Of a stretch of 64,000 bases of DNA, positions 1-9,055 are shown in pieces (within the stretch, counting starts at the first letter, position 1; each line of letters opens with the position of its first letter). A program made the position numbers and the translations under genes. The notes below the pieces were generated by a model, which did no database searches, was not told the origin of the DNA, and worked only from the letters and a program-made list of their open reading frames with translations. The stretch is from Bradyrhizobium sp. B124 (GTDB lineage: Bacteria > Pseudomonadota > Alphaproteobacteria > Rhizobiales > Xanthobacteraceae), in assembly GCF_038967635.1 (NCBI RefSeq), contig NZ_CP152413.1, positions 2,046,001-2,110,000 of the forward strand, in the 5' to 3' direction.

Positions 1-2
1 GG

Positions 3-518
3 AATGCGAAGCGCGGCACTGCGCGTGCACCCGACCGGAGTGAATTCGAACCGTCCGCGGTGCGCGAGCTGCTGTCCGACATCTTCGTGCTGTCCTATGA
101 CGGCGAAACCCGCTTTCCGTTCCGCGTCGCCGGCACCCGCACCTCCGCCCTGCTCGGCTGCGACCTCAAGAACCGCAGCTTTTCCGCCCTTTTCACCGGC
201 GAAAGCCGCGGCGAGATCGAAGACATCATCACCTGTGTCGTCGAAGAGACCCTGCCGGCCATCGCCGGTGTCACCGCCACGACCGAAACCGGCTCCAAGG
301 CGCACCTTGAATTGCTGCTGCTGCCCTTCACCGCCCGCGTCCATATGCCGGCGAGCCTGACCGGCCTGCTCGCCCCGTTCGAGGACGATGTCACCCCGCT
401 GCACGACCTCGTCCTGACCTCGTGGCGCTACCTGCATCCCCAGGAGCGGCTGGTGCCGCGGACCCTGCGCAAGCTCGCAATCGCGCGCGGCCTGATGGTC
501 TACGAAGGACTGCGCTAG
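3..518 (+). CDS. PAS-domain protein (PAS_5 type), 5' end outside window
   Basis: The reading frame is open from the first base of the window, so the start codon lies upstream; about 171 residues are visible. The visible part begins close to the usual start of the PAS_5 (PF07310) core: a run like VRELLSDIFVLSYDGE, then FRVAGTRTSALLGCDLKNRSF. In this family that pattern is the N-terminal strand and the small-molecule-sensing pocket. Such short single-domain cytoplasmic PAS proteins are numerous in bradyrhizobia and have no known partner or ligand. The gene ends 135 bases before the cyclase gene on the same strand, so co-transcription is possible but not shown. Family confidence is good; function is unknown. 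Confidence 0.75.
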   Translation, partial: NAKRGTARAPDRSEFEPSAVRELLSDIFVLSYDGETRFPFRVAGTRTSALLGCDLKNRSFSALFTGESRGEIEDIITCVVEETLPAIAGVTATTETGSKAHLELLLLPFTARVHMPASLTGLLAPFEDDVTPLHDLVLTSWRYLHPQERLVPRTLRKLAIARGLMVYEGLR

Positions 519-653
519 CCCCCGATGCCAGCCGCCGCCCGGCGACGGGACAGGCCACGCCGGTCGCTTGCACCGCGGGCCGCGGAACTCTATTAGCTGG
601 TTCGCCGCCATGGCGGGGGTGATCCGCTTATTGCAGCTGCGGCCGGGCTGGGC

Positions 654-2387
654 ATGTTTCGCAATTCGATCAGGCAGAAGATCGTCGGCATCGCCGCGGG
701 ACTCATCGTCCTCGCGGTGATCACCTCGCTGCTGTCGATGGTGATGGCGGGCCAGGTCGGCCATCTCCTGGATGAGCTCACCAACCGCTACATCCCCGCC
801 TATGGTCATCTCGCCCGCGTCAACATCCGCTCGCTGGAGCGGTCTTTGGCGATGCGCCGGATGATGATGGCGAAGATGCAGGCGCCGGGGGAAGCCAGCG
901 GCTACGACGCGGCGCGCAAGACCTTCGACGAGATCGAGCCGACGATCAAACGCGAGGCCGATGCAGCGCGCGTGCTGATCGATTCGATCATCGCCGATCC
1001 CTCGACCCCGTCGGACAACGCCGCCCTCGGGCGCCTCGATGACCGCATCGACAATGCCGTCAACGATCTCTTGATGCGCCTGAATGCCGAGAACAAGACG
1101 CTGCTCGACCAGCTCGACGCCCAGGACTTCGCGGCCGCGAAAGCGACCACGCTCCGCGCCGACGTCCTGCGCGACGACTTCAACAACAAGATCGAAGGCA
1201 TTCGTACCGACATGCTGGCGCAGGTCGCTTCGGCCGCGGCGAAGGTAATGAGTGCCCAGCAGCGGGCGATCATCATCTCCGGTGTCGTGACCGCGATTGC
1301 CGCGATCCTCGGCTTCGTGTTCGCGATGCTGGTCGGCAGCGGCATCACGCGCCCGGTGATGCGGCTGCTGGAAGGCACCCGCGAGGTCGAGGCGGGCCGC
1401 CTCGACGGCACCATCGCGATCACGACCCAGGACGAGATCGGCCAGCTCTCCGCCGCCTTCAACCGCATGATCGAGACGCTGCGTCACAACCAGCGCATCC
1501 GCGAGACCTTCGGCCGCTACATCAATCCGCGGATCGCCGAGGGCCTGCTCGAGCAGCCGGCGATCGCCGCCACCGAAGGACAGCGCCGCATCATGACGGT
1601 GATGTTCTGCGACATGAAGGGCTTCACCAGCCTGAGCGAAGGCGTGACGCCGCGCGGTCTCGTCAAGATCATGAACCTGTATCTGTCGACGATGTCCGCG
1701 CCGGTCCATGCACATCGCGGCATCATCGACAAATATATCGGCGACGCCATCATGGCCTATTGGGGCGCCCCCTTCGTCGAGGAAGCCGAACAGACCCATC
1801 TGGCCGCGCTTGCCGCCATCGACATGATCGGCCAGGTCAACCAGCTGCGCAAGGATCTGCCCGAACTGCTCGGTGTGCGCGCCATCCCGGCCGATTGCGA
1901 CATCCGGATCGGGATCGCCACCGGTGAAGTGCTGGTCGGCAGCATCGGCTCCGAATTCATGATGAGCTACACCGTGCTCGGTGACACCGTGAACCTCGCC
2001 TCGCGGCTGGAAGGCGCCAACAAGTTCTACGGCAGCCGCAGCCTGATCTCGGAAGCCACCGCGAGCGCCTGCGCCGCGACCATCGAGCTGCGCGAGATCG
2101 ACCGCCTCGTCGCCGTCGGCCAGACCCAGCCGGTCGCTGTGTTCGAGATACTCGGCAAGAAGGATCAACTGACGCCGGCGCAGACCGAGTTGCGGCAGCG
2201 CTACGCCGATGGTCTCGCCGCCTATCGCGACCGCCGCTGGGACGACGCCGAGCAAGCTTTCACTGCCGCACTGGCTGCGGCGCCGGTCGACGGACCGTCG
2301 ATCGCCATGAAGGCGCGCGTCGCAGCGTTCAGGCAAAATCCGCCGGCGGCGGATTGGGACGGCGCCTGGTACCTGGAGCAGAAGTAG
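654..2387 (+). CDS. Membrane adenylate/guanylate cyclase with HAMP domain
   Basis: A 577-residue class III nucleotide cyclase. The order is: transmembrane segment at about residues 9-31, a roughly 170-residue helical periplasmic sensor of the four-helix-bundle type, a second transmembrane segment at about 205-227, HAMP at about 228-280, then the catalytic domain at about 310-490. The two metal-binding aspartates are visible in FCDMKGF (about Asp320) and DKYIGDA (about Asp364), and the Lys in DKYIGD is typical of ATP-specific members. The last 70 residues (RYADGLAAYRDRRWDDAEQ) resemble a single TPR-like helix pair. The ATG at 654 is chosen because it directly precedes the first membrane helix. 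It probably makes cAMP in response to an extracytoplasmic signal. A patatin with a cyclic-nucleotide-binding domain occurs at 25525-27471, but the two are not linked by operon. Confidence 0.9.
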   Translation: MFRNSIRQKIVGIAAGLIVLAVITSLLSMVMAGQVGHLLDELTNRYIPAYGHLARVNIRSLERSLAMRRMMMAKMQAPGEASGYDAARKTFDEIEPTIKREADAARVLIDSIIADPSTPSDNAALGRLDDRIDNAVNDLLMRLNAENKTLLDQLDAQDFAAAKATTLRADVLRDDFNNKIEGIRTDMLAQVASAAAKVMSAQQRAIIISGVVTAIAAILGFVFAMLVGSGITRPVMRLLEGTREVEAGRLDGTIAITTQDEIGQLSAAFNRMIETLRHNQRIRETFGRYINPRIAEGLLEQPAIAATEGQRRIMTVMFCDMKGFTSLSEGVTPRGLVKIMNLYLSTMSAPVHAHRGIIDKYIGDAIMAYWGAPFVEEAEQTHLAALAAIDMIGQVNQLRKDLPELLGVRAIPADCDIRIGIATGEVLVGSIGSEFMMSYTVLGDTVNLASRLEGANKFYGSRSLISEATASACAATIELREIDRLVAVGQTQPVAVFEILGKKDQLTPAQTELRQRYADGLAAYRDRRWDDAEQAFTAALAAAPVDGPSIAMKARVAAFRQNPPAADWDGAWYLEQK

Positions 2388-2407
2388 CGGCGGAAGTAAC
2401 GGCGGTT

Positions 2408-2513
2408 GTAGCCCGCATGAGCCAACGGCTCGCGCGACATGCGCGCCCGATGACGGGCTCCGCGATATGCGGAAAGAAAGATCCCGGATATCGCTTCGCT
2501 CATCCGGACTACA
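2408..2513. repeat. Palindromic intergenic repeat, family A copy 1 (diverged)
   Basis: The element opens with GTAGCCCGCATGAGC and closes with ATCGCTTCGCTCATCCGGACTACA. The ends are near-complementary, so the transcript would fold into a long hairpin. Copies 2 (10280-10347) and 3 (13318-13388) are shorter and better conserved. This copy carries about 35 extra bases in its left half. It fills much of the 376-base gap between the cyclase and the TPR gene; I see nothing else recognisable in the rest of that gap except the ribosome-binding site near 2753. Confidence 0.75.
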
Positions 2514-2763
2514 CGCATTGACGCTGACCTGCCCTTCACACTGCCCATGTGCGACCGGCCCAATTCTAACACCGATGTTAGTTTCCACTCCGCCATTCGA
2601 TGGTGCGAACAAAACATTCGGCGCACGTGCACGCGCGACGTTCGGAAGCGACAGTGCGATTGCCGCATCGGCAAACAATTTTTCAGAACGCGCGGAATGT
2701 CTCTCGCGATCGGGAGTTAGTGCTTCAGATCAATGACTGTCCACGTCTAGTCGGGAGGTGCGC

Positions 2764-3381
2764 ATGATCAAGTCACCGATGAAGCTCGCAATGCTTACGG
2801 CATTTCTGACAGCGCCGATCATCCTGTTCCCACCGCACACTGCCCTCGCCGCCGGTGGAGGTGGTGGTGGCGGCGGAGGAGGAGCAGGCGGCGGAGACTT
2901 CTACGGGTCGAGCTACAGCACGCCTGCGCCGGCCTATCCCCAGCAGAAGGACAGAAAGACCACGCACAGGGTCAAGAAGCCGATCAAGCAATCCGGCTTC
3001 GATGATCCGGCATTCCGCGACAGCTATCGCGCGGCCTATGCGACGATCTACGAACGCAACGACTACGCCGCCGCGATCGATCAGCTGAACGCGCTCGGCC
3101 GCGATGATCATCCTGATGTCGCGAACCTGATCGGTTACTCCTATCGCAAGCTCGGCGACTACAAGCAGTCGCAGGTCTGGTACGAGCGCGCGCTGAAGGC
3201 CGATCCCAACCACGTGCTGACGTGGAACTACTACGGTCTGTGGCAGATCGAACAAGGCAACCGCGACCAGGCGCAGTATCATCTGCAGCGGATCGGCGAG
3301 ATCTGCGGCACCGACTGCGAGGAGTATCGCACGCTGGCAGCCGCACTGGAGAAGCCGCCGGGTACGAACCTCGTCTACTGA
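2764..3381 (+). CDS. Secreted glycine-rich TPR protein
   Basis: About 205 residues. A signal peptide covers roughly the first 30 residues (basic start, then LAMLTAFLTAPIILF and an ALAA cleavage region). A run of about 12 glycines and a Ser/Tyr/Pro linker follow, then two or three TPR-like helical repeats at about 90-190 (YAAAIDQLNALGRDDHPDVAN, YRKLGDYKQSQVWYERALKADPN). The ATG at 2764 is preferred over the GTG six bases earlier because GGGAGG at 2753-2758 then sits five bases upstream. Two cysteines near the C-terminus (ICGTDCEEY) could form a disulfide in the periplasm. It is probably a periplasmic or envelope protein-interaction module; its partner is unknown. The poly-Gly stretch is GGT/GGC rich and may vary in length between strains. 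Confidence 0.8.
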   Translation: MIKSPMKLAMLTAFLTAPIILFPPHTALAAGGGGGGGGGGAGGGDFYGSSYSTPAPAYPQQKDRKTTHRVKKPIKQSGFDDPAFRDSYRAAYATIYERNDYAAAIDQLNALGRDDHPDVANLIGYSYRKLGDYKQSQVWYERALKADPNHVLTWNYYGLWQIEQGNRDQAQYHLQRIGEICGTDCEEYRTLAAALEKPPGTNLVY

Positions 3382-3431
3382 GCGCACCGGCGCGGAGCCG
3401 ACATGAGCGGAATACGGGATCACTAGATCCG

Positions 3432-3459
3432 GCCCGGACATCGCATCGCGCGTCCGGGC
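3432..3459. terminator. Hairpin after the TPR gene, possible terminator
   Basis: GCCCGGAC at 3432-3439 pairs perfectly with GTCCGGGC at 3452-3459 around a 12-base loop, about 50 bases after the TPR stop codon. There is no T-run, so it is either a weak or factor-dependent terminator or a 3'-end stabiliser. Confidence 0.4.
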
Positions 3460-3528
3460 TGCACGCGCCGTTGGCTTCCTTCGGCGCCGTCCGCTATCGT
3501 GGGCACCCGAACCATTTGCGAGTCCGTC

Positions 3529-3951
3529 ATGCCCGATCTGATTGACTTCGGTACGTTGCAGCTCAAATTCCTGCAGAGCAAGGAGACCACCGGCGGCAGC
3601 GTCGATCTGTTCGAGATGACGCTGCAACCGAATGCCCGGATGCCGATTCCGCACTATCACGAGAGCTGGGACGAGACGATCTACGGGCTTTCGGGCGTCT
3701 CGACCTGGCGGGTCGACGGCAAGGAGATCCACATCGGGCCCGGCGAGTCGGTGTTCATCAAGCGCGGTGTCGTGCACGGCTTCACCAACCGCTCGAACGG
3801 TCCGGCGACCTGCCTCTGCCTCCTCAGCCCCGGCGCGCTCGGACCGCAATATTTCAAGGACATGGCGGTCCTGATGGCGGGGGGTGCCCCCGATCCAGCC
3901 AGGATGAAAGAGACGATGCTGCGCTACGGCCTGGTGCCGGTCGCTTCCTGA
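3529..3951 (+). CDS. Small single-domain cupin
   Basis: About 140 residues with one cupin_2 beta barrel. Motif 1 is visible around residues 43-65 (PIPHYHESWDETIYGLSG, with two His and a Glu as metal ligands) and motif 2 near residues 72-92 (GPGESVFIKRGVVHGFTN, with the final His). The C-terminal 35 residues form a helix that often packs against the barrel. The ATG at 3529 is preferred over an in-frame GTG 30 bases upstream because homologous cupins start just before the first strand. The substrate cannot be told from the sequence; relatives include sugar or polyketide isomerases and simple metal-binding proteins. The gene converges with the flavoprotein gene that ends at 3991. Confidence 0.8.
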   Translation: MPDLIDFGTLQLKFLQSKETTGGSVDLFEMTLQPNARMPIPHYHESWDETIYGLSGVSTWRVDGKEIHIGPGESVFIKRGVVHGFTNRSNGPATCLCLLSPGALGPQYFKDMAVLMAGGAPDPARMKETMLRYGLVPVAS

Positions 3952-3990
3952 CCGCTCGACGCAAGAAGCCTGCACCGCCGGCGGCCCTGC

Positions 3991-5160
3991 TTAAAACCGC
4001 GTCGTGCCGAGCGGCAGGCCGAGTTTTACGCGGCCAACCAGCCCGTAGCTGATCGGGGTCATCGCGACATGCTTGATCGCGGCCTGGACGTCGCGGATCG
4101 AACGTTCCAGCGTACCGGTCTCGAAGATCGCGGCCGTGCCGGCGGCCGCCGCGATCATCTCGACGACACGCGCGGCGGTTTCGCCGGCATTGGCGCAGGC
4201 GATCCGGTGCAGCAGCCGCGCTTCAATCAGCCGCTCGCCTCCGGCCTCGCTCGCCGCCATCAGCTCCGTCATGTCCTCGACCAGCAGCGCCCGCGCGGAG
4301 CGCAGCGCCGTTTCGGCTCGGCCGACCATCGACTGGACCAGTTCACCGTCGCGCAGCTGGCCGACGCCACCGAGCCGGGGCTTCTTGCCCGCGAGCGCGA
4401 TGAAGGCGTCGAGCGCGCCGCGCGCGATCCCGAGCGGCACGACCGAGACCGTCCAGGAAAACGCCGCGAGACCCGGCAGCCGGTACGGGATACCCGGCTG
4501 GGTCGGCTTGAAGTCGACCAGCGGATGGGTGTGGCTGTCAGGCACGAAACAGTCCTGCATCTCGAAGTCGCAGCTTCCGGTGGCGCGCAGTCCGGACACG
4601 AACCAGGTGTCGTGGAGGCGGACGTCGGCGCGATCGACGTAGCAGCAGATCGGCGGGCTGTCCTTGCCGTCGGGCCCCTTGACGCTCGCCAGCCCCATGA
4701 ACCTGGTCGCGTGGGGCGCGCCGCTGCCGAACGGCCAGCGTCCGCTGACGCGATAGCCGCCCTCGACCTCGACCGCCGTCCCGATCGCCCCGGTGGCGCT
4801 CGCGATGAACGCCAGCGGATCGGCGAACCAGCCCCGCACCACCTCCTCCGGCAGATAGCCGCCGGCCCGGCTCATGCCGCCGCCATTACCGACCAGCCAG
4901 CCGACCGAGCCGTCGAGCGCGGCGGCCGCCTCGACGATCGTCATGAAGTCGAGCGGCGAGAATTCCGGCCCGCCCAGCGCTTTCGGCAGATACAGCCGAA
5001 ACATTCCGGCCTCGGCCAGGGCGCGGACCACGGCGTCGGGAAGCCGGCGCTCCCGGTCGAAATCCGCCCGTTGCTCGGCAATCAGCGGGGCAAGCCGCTC
5101 GAGCGCGGTCAAATGGTCCGCAACGCTGGATCTGGCAGGATCTTTGGCAGGCTGGGGCAT
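3991..5160 (-). CDS. Acyl-CoA-dehydrogenase-fold flavoprotein (monooxygenase-like)
   Basis: 389 residues starting at ATG 5160, with GGAAAGGAAGG upstream as ribosome-binding site. It has the three acyl-CoA dehydrogenase blocks: an N-terminal helical domain (RLYLPKALGGPEFSPLDFM), a middle beta domain (SGRWPFGSGAPHATRFMGLA, a flavin-contact region), and a C-terminal helical bundle. The lack of an obvious catalytic Glu context and the closing sequence LPLGTTRF resemble the type-2 group (PF08028: HsaA, DszC and HpaH-like), which are reduced-flavin-dependent hydroxylases rather than true dehydrogenases. No flavin reductase lies nearby. The gene is divergent from the amino-acid decarboxylase with 147 bases between starts. 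The open frame continues far upstream of this start across the opposite strand, but that extension is a shadow of the decarboxylase. Confidence 0.8.
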   Translation of the reverse strand: MPQPAKDPARSSVADHLTALERLAPLIAEQRADFDRERRLPDAVVRALAEAGMFRLYLPKALGGPEFSPLDFMTIVEAAAALDGSVGWLVGNGGGMSRAGGYLPEEVVRGWFADPLAFIASATGAIGTAVEVEGGYRVSGRWPFGSGAPHATRFMGLASVKGPDGKDSPPICCYVDRADVRLHDTWFVSGLRATGSCDFEMQDCFVPDSHTHPLVDFKPTQPGIPYRLPGLAAFSWTVSVVPLGIARGALDAFIALAGKKPRLGGVGQLRDGELVQSMVGRAETALRSARALLVEDMTELMAASEAGGERLIEARLLHRIACANAGETAARVVEMIAAAAGTAAIFETGTLERSIRDVQAAIKHVAMTPISYGLVGRVKLGLPLGTTRF

Positions 5161-5307
5161 GACGCCTTCCTTTCCGAGAGCTGGCAATATCGGGAATTCA
5201 GCGCGTGGACGCGAATTTGACCATCGGGCTTGGCGTCGCAGAGGGACCGTCATCTCTTTGTCATGAATTGTGCAGACAGGTTCAGCGGACCAGTTTCGGG
5301 GACATGC

Positions 5308-7665
5308 ATGGACTATTTCAAACGCTTCAACTTCCTGTTCGCGGCGCCGGTTTTCGAGGCCGACGACCTCGAAGGCATCCGCTTCAACCAGATCATCGCC
5401 GAAATCGAGCGCTCCGGCTTCGAGGTGGTCCGCGCCCGCAAACTGGAAGATGCCGAGATCGCGGTGCAGACCGATGCGGCGATCGGCTGCATGGTGGTCG
5501 ACTGGGGCAAGAAGGGTCTCGAGGGCAAGACCGCGGCGCTGATCAATCTGATGCGCCGGCGCGGCCTCGACTTCCCGATCCTCCTGCTGATCCGCCGCAA
5601 GCGGTTCGAGGACCTGCCGGTCGAGGTGCTCGATTTCATCGACGGCTACGTGTTCCTGTCCGAGGAAACCCCGCCCTTCATCGCCAAGAACCTGATCTCC
5701 AGGCTGAAGCAATATGCCGAGAACCTGAAGACCCCGTTCTTCGGGGCGCTGGTCGACTATGCCGAGGAAGGCAACCAGCTCTGGACCTGCCCGGGCCACA
5801 ATGGCGGCGTGTTCTACAGCCGCAGCCCGATCGGCCGGGTGTTCGTCGAACATCTCGGCGAGGCGGTGTTCCGCGACGACCTCGACAATTCCGTGCTCGA
5901 TCTCGGCGACCTTCTCACCCATGAGGGGCCGGCGCTGCGGGCGCAAAAGGAAGCCGCCAAGATCTTCGGCGCCGAGAAGACCTATTTCGTGCTCAACGGC
6001 ACCTCGACATCCAACAAGGTCGCGCTCGGCTCGCTGGTTACCGACGGCGATCTCGTGCTGTTCGACCGCAACAACCACAAGGCCGCTCATCACGGCGCGC
6101 TCCTGATCGGCGGCGGCATCCCGGTCTATGTGCCGACGGTGCGCAACGCCTGGGGCCTGATCGGCCCGATGCGCTGGGACCTGCTCGACGAGGGCGCACT
6201 GCGCGACCAGATCCGCAAGCACCCGCTGGTCAAGGACGAGAACGCCTGGAAGAAGGAGCGTCCGTTCCGCGTCGCCGTGGTCGAGCAGTGCACCTATGAC
6301 GGCACCATCCACTCCGCCGAGATGATCCTCAAGCGGATCGGCCATCTCTGCGACTACATCCTGTTCGACGAGGCCTGGGCCGGCTTCATGAAGTTCCACC
6401 CGATCTATTCCGGCCGCTTCGCGATGGGGCTCGCCAATCTCGGCCCCGAGGCGCCTGGCATCATCGCCACCCAATCGACCCACAAGCAGCTCGCGAGCTT
6501 CTCGCAGGCCTCGCAGATCCACATCCGCGACCGCCACATCAAGGGCCAGAAGCGCCGGGTCGAGCACCGCCGCTTCAACGAAAGCTTCATGCAGCACGCC
6601 TCGACCTCGCCGTTCTATCCGATCTTCGCTTCGCTCGACGTCGGCGCGCAGATGATGAAGGGCCGCTCCGGCGAAGTGCTTTGGGACGACACGATCCGGC
6701 TCGGCATCGAGCTGCGCAAGAAGATCCGCGCGGTGAAGCGCGAGTTCGAGGAGAAGGAGACGCGCGCCGAGCGGCGCTGGTTCTTCGAGCCGTTCGTGCC
6801 GGACCGCGTGATGATCCCCGACGTCGCGCGCGAGAACGGCGTGCACAATGTCGCCTGGGAGACGATCTCGACCGATCAGCTCGCGACCAATCCGTCCTAC
6901 TGGCAGCTCAGCCCGGGCGAAACCTGGCACGGCTTCCCGGAGCTGACCGCGGGATTTGCCATGACCGACCCGAACAAGCTCACCTTGCTGACGCCGGGGT
7001 TCGACCACGCCACCGGCGCCTATGCCGATCACGGCATCCCCGCCCCGGTCGTCGCGCAATATCTGCGCGAGAACCAGATCGTCGCCGAGAAGAACGACCT
7101 CAACTCCCTGCTCTTCCTGCTGACGCCGGGCGTCGAGGCCAGCAAGGCCGGCACGCTGGTGTCCGGGCTCGTCGCCTTCAAGAAGCTGCACGACGACAAC
7201 GCGCTGGTCGAGGACGTCATCCCCGAATTCTTCCGCCGCCGCCCGCAACGCTACACCGGAGTGCGGCTGCGCGACCTCTGCGGCGACATGCACCGCTTCT
7301 TCCGCGACGGCGGCGTCAGCACGCTGCAGGCCAAGCAATTCCTGCCCGAGCATCTCCCGGAGATCGCGATGTCGCCGCGCCAGGCGGCGCAATATCTGAT
7401 CCGCAACGACGTCGACTATCTGCCGATCGACCAGATCTTCGGCCGCATCGCCGCGACGCCGTTCGTGGTCTACCCGCCCGGCATCGCCACCATCGTGCCC
7501 GGCGAGCGACTGTCGGAACGCAGCAAGCCGATGATCGACTACTTGCGGATGTTCGAGGCGAGCTTCAATGCGTTCCCGGGCTTCGAGGTCGAGGTCCAGG
7601 GCATCTACAAGGAGATAGACGACGCCGGCCGGGTCCGCTTCTACACCTATGTCGTGTCCGAATAG
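5308..7665 (+). CDS. PLP-dependent Orn/Lys/Arg decarboxylase (fold type I)
   Basis: 785 residues. An N-terminal response-regulator-like wing domain (about 1-130; VVDWGKKGLEGKTAAL) is followed by the large PLP domain (about 145-590) and a C-terminal domain. The PLP lysine is in THKQLAS (about Lys393), and FDEAWAGF holds the Asp that contacts the pyridine nitrogen. It belongs to the biodegradative decarboxylase family (ornithine, lysine or arginine to putrescine, cadaverine or agmatine), which consumes a proton and so helps acid resistance. The substrate cannot be fixed from motifs. The ATG at 5308 follows CGGGGA at 5296-5301 and begins MDYFKRFNFLF; an upstream in-frame ATG would add a non-conserved tail. 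A GNAT gene follows after 18 bases, probably in one operon. Confidence 0.92.
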   Translation: MDYFKRFNFLFAAPVFEADDLEGIRFNQIIAEIERSGFEVVRARKLEDAEIAVQTDAAIGCMVVDWGKKGLEGKTAALINLMRRRGLDFPILLLIRRKRFEDLPVEVLDFIDGYVFLSEETPPFIAKNLISRLKQYAENLKTPFFGALVDYAEEGNQLWTCPGHNGGVFYSRSPIGRVFVEHLGEAVFRDDLDNSVLDLGDLLTHEGPALRAQKEAAKIFGAEKTYFVLNGTSTSNKVALGSLVTDGDLVLFDRNNHKAAHHGALLIGGGIPVYVPTVRNAWGLIGPMRWDLLDEGALRDQIRKHPLVKDENAWKKERPFRVAVVEQCTYDGTIHSAEMILKRIGHLCDYILFDEAWAGFMKFHPIYSGRFAMGLANLGPEAPGIIATQSTHKQLASFSQASQIHIRDRHIKGQKRRVEHRRFNESFMQHASTSPFYPIFASLDVGAQMMKGRSGEVLWDDTIRLGIELRKKIRAVKREFEEKETRAERRWFFEPFVPDRVMIPDVARENGVHNVAWETISTDQLATNPSYWQLSPGETWHGFPELTAGFAMTDPNKLTLLTPGFDHATGAYADHGIPAPVVAQYLRENQIVAEKNDLNSLLFLLTPGVEASKAGTLVSGLVAFKKLHDDNALVEDVIPEFFRRRPQRYTGVRLRDLCGDMHRFFRDGGVSTLQAKQFLPEHLPEIAMSPRQAAQYLIRNDVDYLPIDQIFGRIAATPFVVYPPGIATIVPGERLSERSKPMIDYLRMFEASFNAFPGFEVEVQGIYKEIDDAGRVRFYTYVVSE

Positions 7666-7683
7666 GCCAGCGAACGCAACACA

Positions 7684-8244
7684 ATGGAGAATGATCACAA
7701 GATCACCGTCCGACCCTCGCGCGACAGCGACGTCGATGCGATGCTGTCGATCTACCGCTATCACATCCGCCACGGCATCGAGGAGAGCGTCGACGACAGC
7801 GGCACGCCGGAGCCCGACGACCTGCGCGACCGCCGCAAGAATCTGCGCAACACCCGCCTGCCGCATCTGGTCGCGCTGTGCGAGGGCGAAGTGGTCGGCT
7901 ATGCCTATGTGGTCCAGTTCCGCAAGCGTCCGGCCTATCGCTACACGGTGAAGCATTCGATCTATATTCACCACGGCTTCACCGGCAAGGGCGTCGGCGG
8001 CCGGCTGTTGCAGGAATTGATCGACACTTGCGCCGCTTCCGGCTTCCGCCAGATGATCGGCTACATCGACAGCGACAACGCCGCGTCGCTGGCGCTGCAC
8101 GACCGCTTCGGCTTTGCCCGCGTCGGCCATCTGCCCGGTGTCGCCTATCGCTACGGCCGCTGGTCCGACACCGTGATGGTGCAGCGCTCGCTCGCCGCCG
8201 GCTCGACCGCCCCGCCGCCACCCGCGCCGCTGTCGCGGCGGTGA
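7684..8244 (+). CDS. GNAT-family N-acetyltransferase (PAT/bar-like)
   Basis: 186 residues with a GNAT fold. The acetyl-CoA pyrophosphate-binding motif is visible as HHGFTGKGVGGRLLQELI (about 98-115), preceded by VKHSIYIH and followed by GYIDSDNAASLALHDRFGFARVG. This layout matches the phosphinothricin acetyltransferase-like subgroup, which acetylates small amines. It begins 18 bases after the decarboxylase stop, so it may acetylate the diamine product; that is an inference from context only. The last 15 residues are Ala/Pro-rich and probably disordered. Confidence 0.85.
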   Translation: MENDHKITVRPSRDSDVDAMLSIYRYHIRHGIEESVDDSGTPEPDDLRDRRKNLRNTRLPHLVALCEGEVVGYAYVVQFRKRPAYRYTVKHSIYIHHGFTGKGVGGRLLQELIDTCAASGFRQMIGYIDSDNAASLALHDRFGFARVGHLPGVAYRYGRWSDTVMVQRSLAAGSTAPPPPAPLSRR

Positions 8245-8277
8245 TGGGTGATGGGGGCTGCGCGGCTCCCTGCCATT

Positions 8278-8400
8278 CGTCGTCCTGGCGAAAGCCAGGA
8301 CCCATAACCACCGCATTCGGTGATGAACGGGACAGCGGCCCCAGCGTCGCACAACAATTGACATTTGGGGTAATGGGTCCTGGCTTTCGCCAGGACGACG
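8278..8400. repeat. Long inverted repeat, family C
   Basis: CGTCGTCCTGGCGAAAGCC at 8278 returns as its complement ending at 8400, with arms of about 27 bases (through ACCCAT/ATGGGT) and about 65 bases of spacer. The transcript would form one very stable hairpin. It lies in the 349-base gap between the GNAT gene and dodecin (convergent) together with the next element; apart from these two repeats I see nothing in that gap. Confidence 0.75.
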
Positions 8401-8438
8401 ATGAGGATGGTTCTCGATTCAAGGCCTCACACACGCGG

Positions 8439-8542
8439 TGTCATCACCCGCGCATGCGGGTGATCCAGTATTCCAGAGACGGCTGTGCTTGAGCCGAGAA
8501 GCCGCGGCGTACTGGATCGCCCGGTCGAGCCGGGCGATGACA
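8439..8542. repeat. Palindromic intergenic repeat, family D
   Basis: Starts TGTCATCACCCGCGCATGCGGG and ends CCCGGTCGAGCCGGGCGATGACA, with a second nested pair, TGATCCAGTA (8461-8470) against TACTGGATC. It is a REP-like element with a central spacer and it differs in sequence from the element immediately upstream. Confidence 0.7.
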
Positions 8543-8593
8543 GATGAGGATGCGATTCAGCCTCGCGCTCTCGCGATAAGCTGCCTAAGCGCC

Positions 8594-8815
8594 CTATTCC
8601 AGCGTGAACCCGACCCGCAGCGCCACCTGGTAGTGGCGGACCTTGCCGTCTTCGATATGGCCCCGGGTCTGCACCACCTCGAACCATTTCATTTCCCGGA
8701 CCGTCTTCGACGCGCGGCTGACGGCGTTCTCGATCGCCGCCTCGATGCTCTTGTCCGATGATCCGACCAGTTCGAGGATCTTGTAGACGTGGTCCTTGTC
8801 GTGCGTGGTGGGCAT
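8594..8815 (-). CDS. Dodecin family flavin-binding protein
   Basis: 73 residues, the normal length for dodecins. Features are the N-terminal [25 protein letters not shown] helix region, the [10 protein letters not shown] strand and the C-terminal YQVALRVGF. Dodecins form hollow dodecamers that store or sequester riboflavin/FMN. In place of the flavin-stacking tryptophan of archaeal dodecin, the sequence has W in EMKWFEV. The ATG at 8815 has AGGAGG eight bases upstream. It sits alone, convergent with the GNAT gene and divergent from the HdeD gene. Confidence 0.93.
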   Translation of the reverse strand: MPTTHDKDHVYKILELVGSSDKSIEAAIENAVSRASKTVREMKWFEVVQTRGHIEDGKVRHYQVALRVGFTLE

Positions 8816-9055
8816 GTCGACCTCCTTGGGTGGATGCGCGATCCGGACAATTTGCACTCCGATCCGGACAGTCCGTCGTCCGGTACGGGCTGTCGTCAAA
8901 CGACGAATGCTGCGCGGCAACACACCGGTTGACTTGAATCAACGTGTTGCGGCGCCTTTGGTGCCAGCATGCATTTGGTGCCAGCCGGGCGCCTGCCCTT
9001 GTCCGCGCCATGACCTATGGTAGCATGGTTTGACCAAGTATTCGGGAGCGATACG

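Noticed and set aside
5161..8364. A very long reverse-strand frame continuing upstream of the acyl-CoA-dehydrogenase-like gene
   Set aside because: It lies antisense to the well-supported decarboxylase and GNAT genes and its translation is His/Asp/Arg-rich without motifs, as expected from GC-biased codons on the other strand.
8278..8542. CRISPR array
   Set aside because: Palindromes are not regularly spaced direct repeats, each occurs once, and there are no cas genes.
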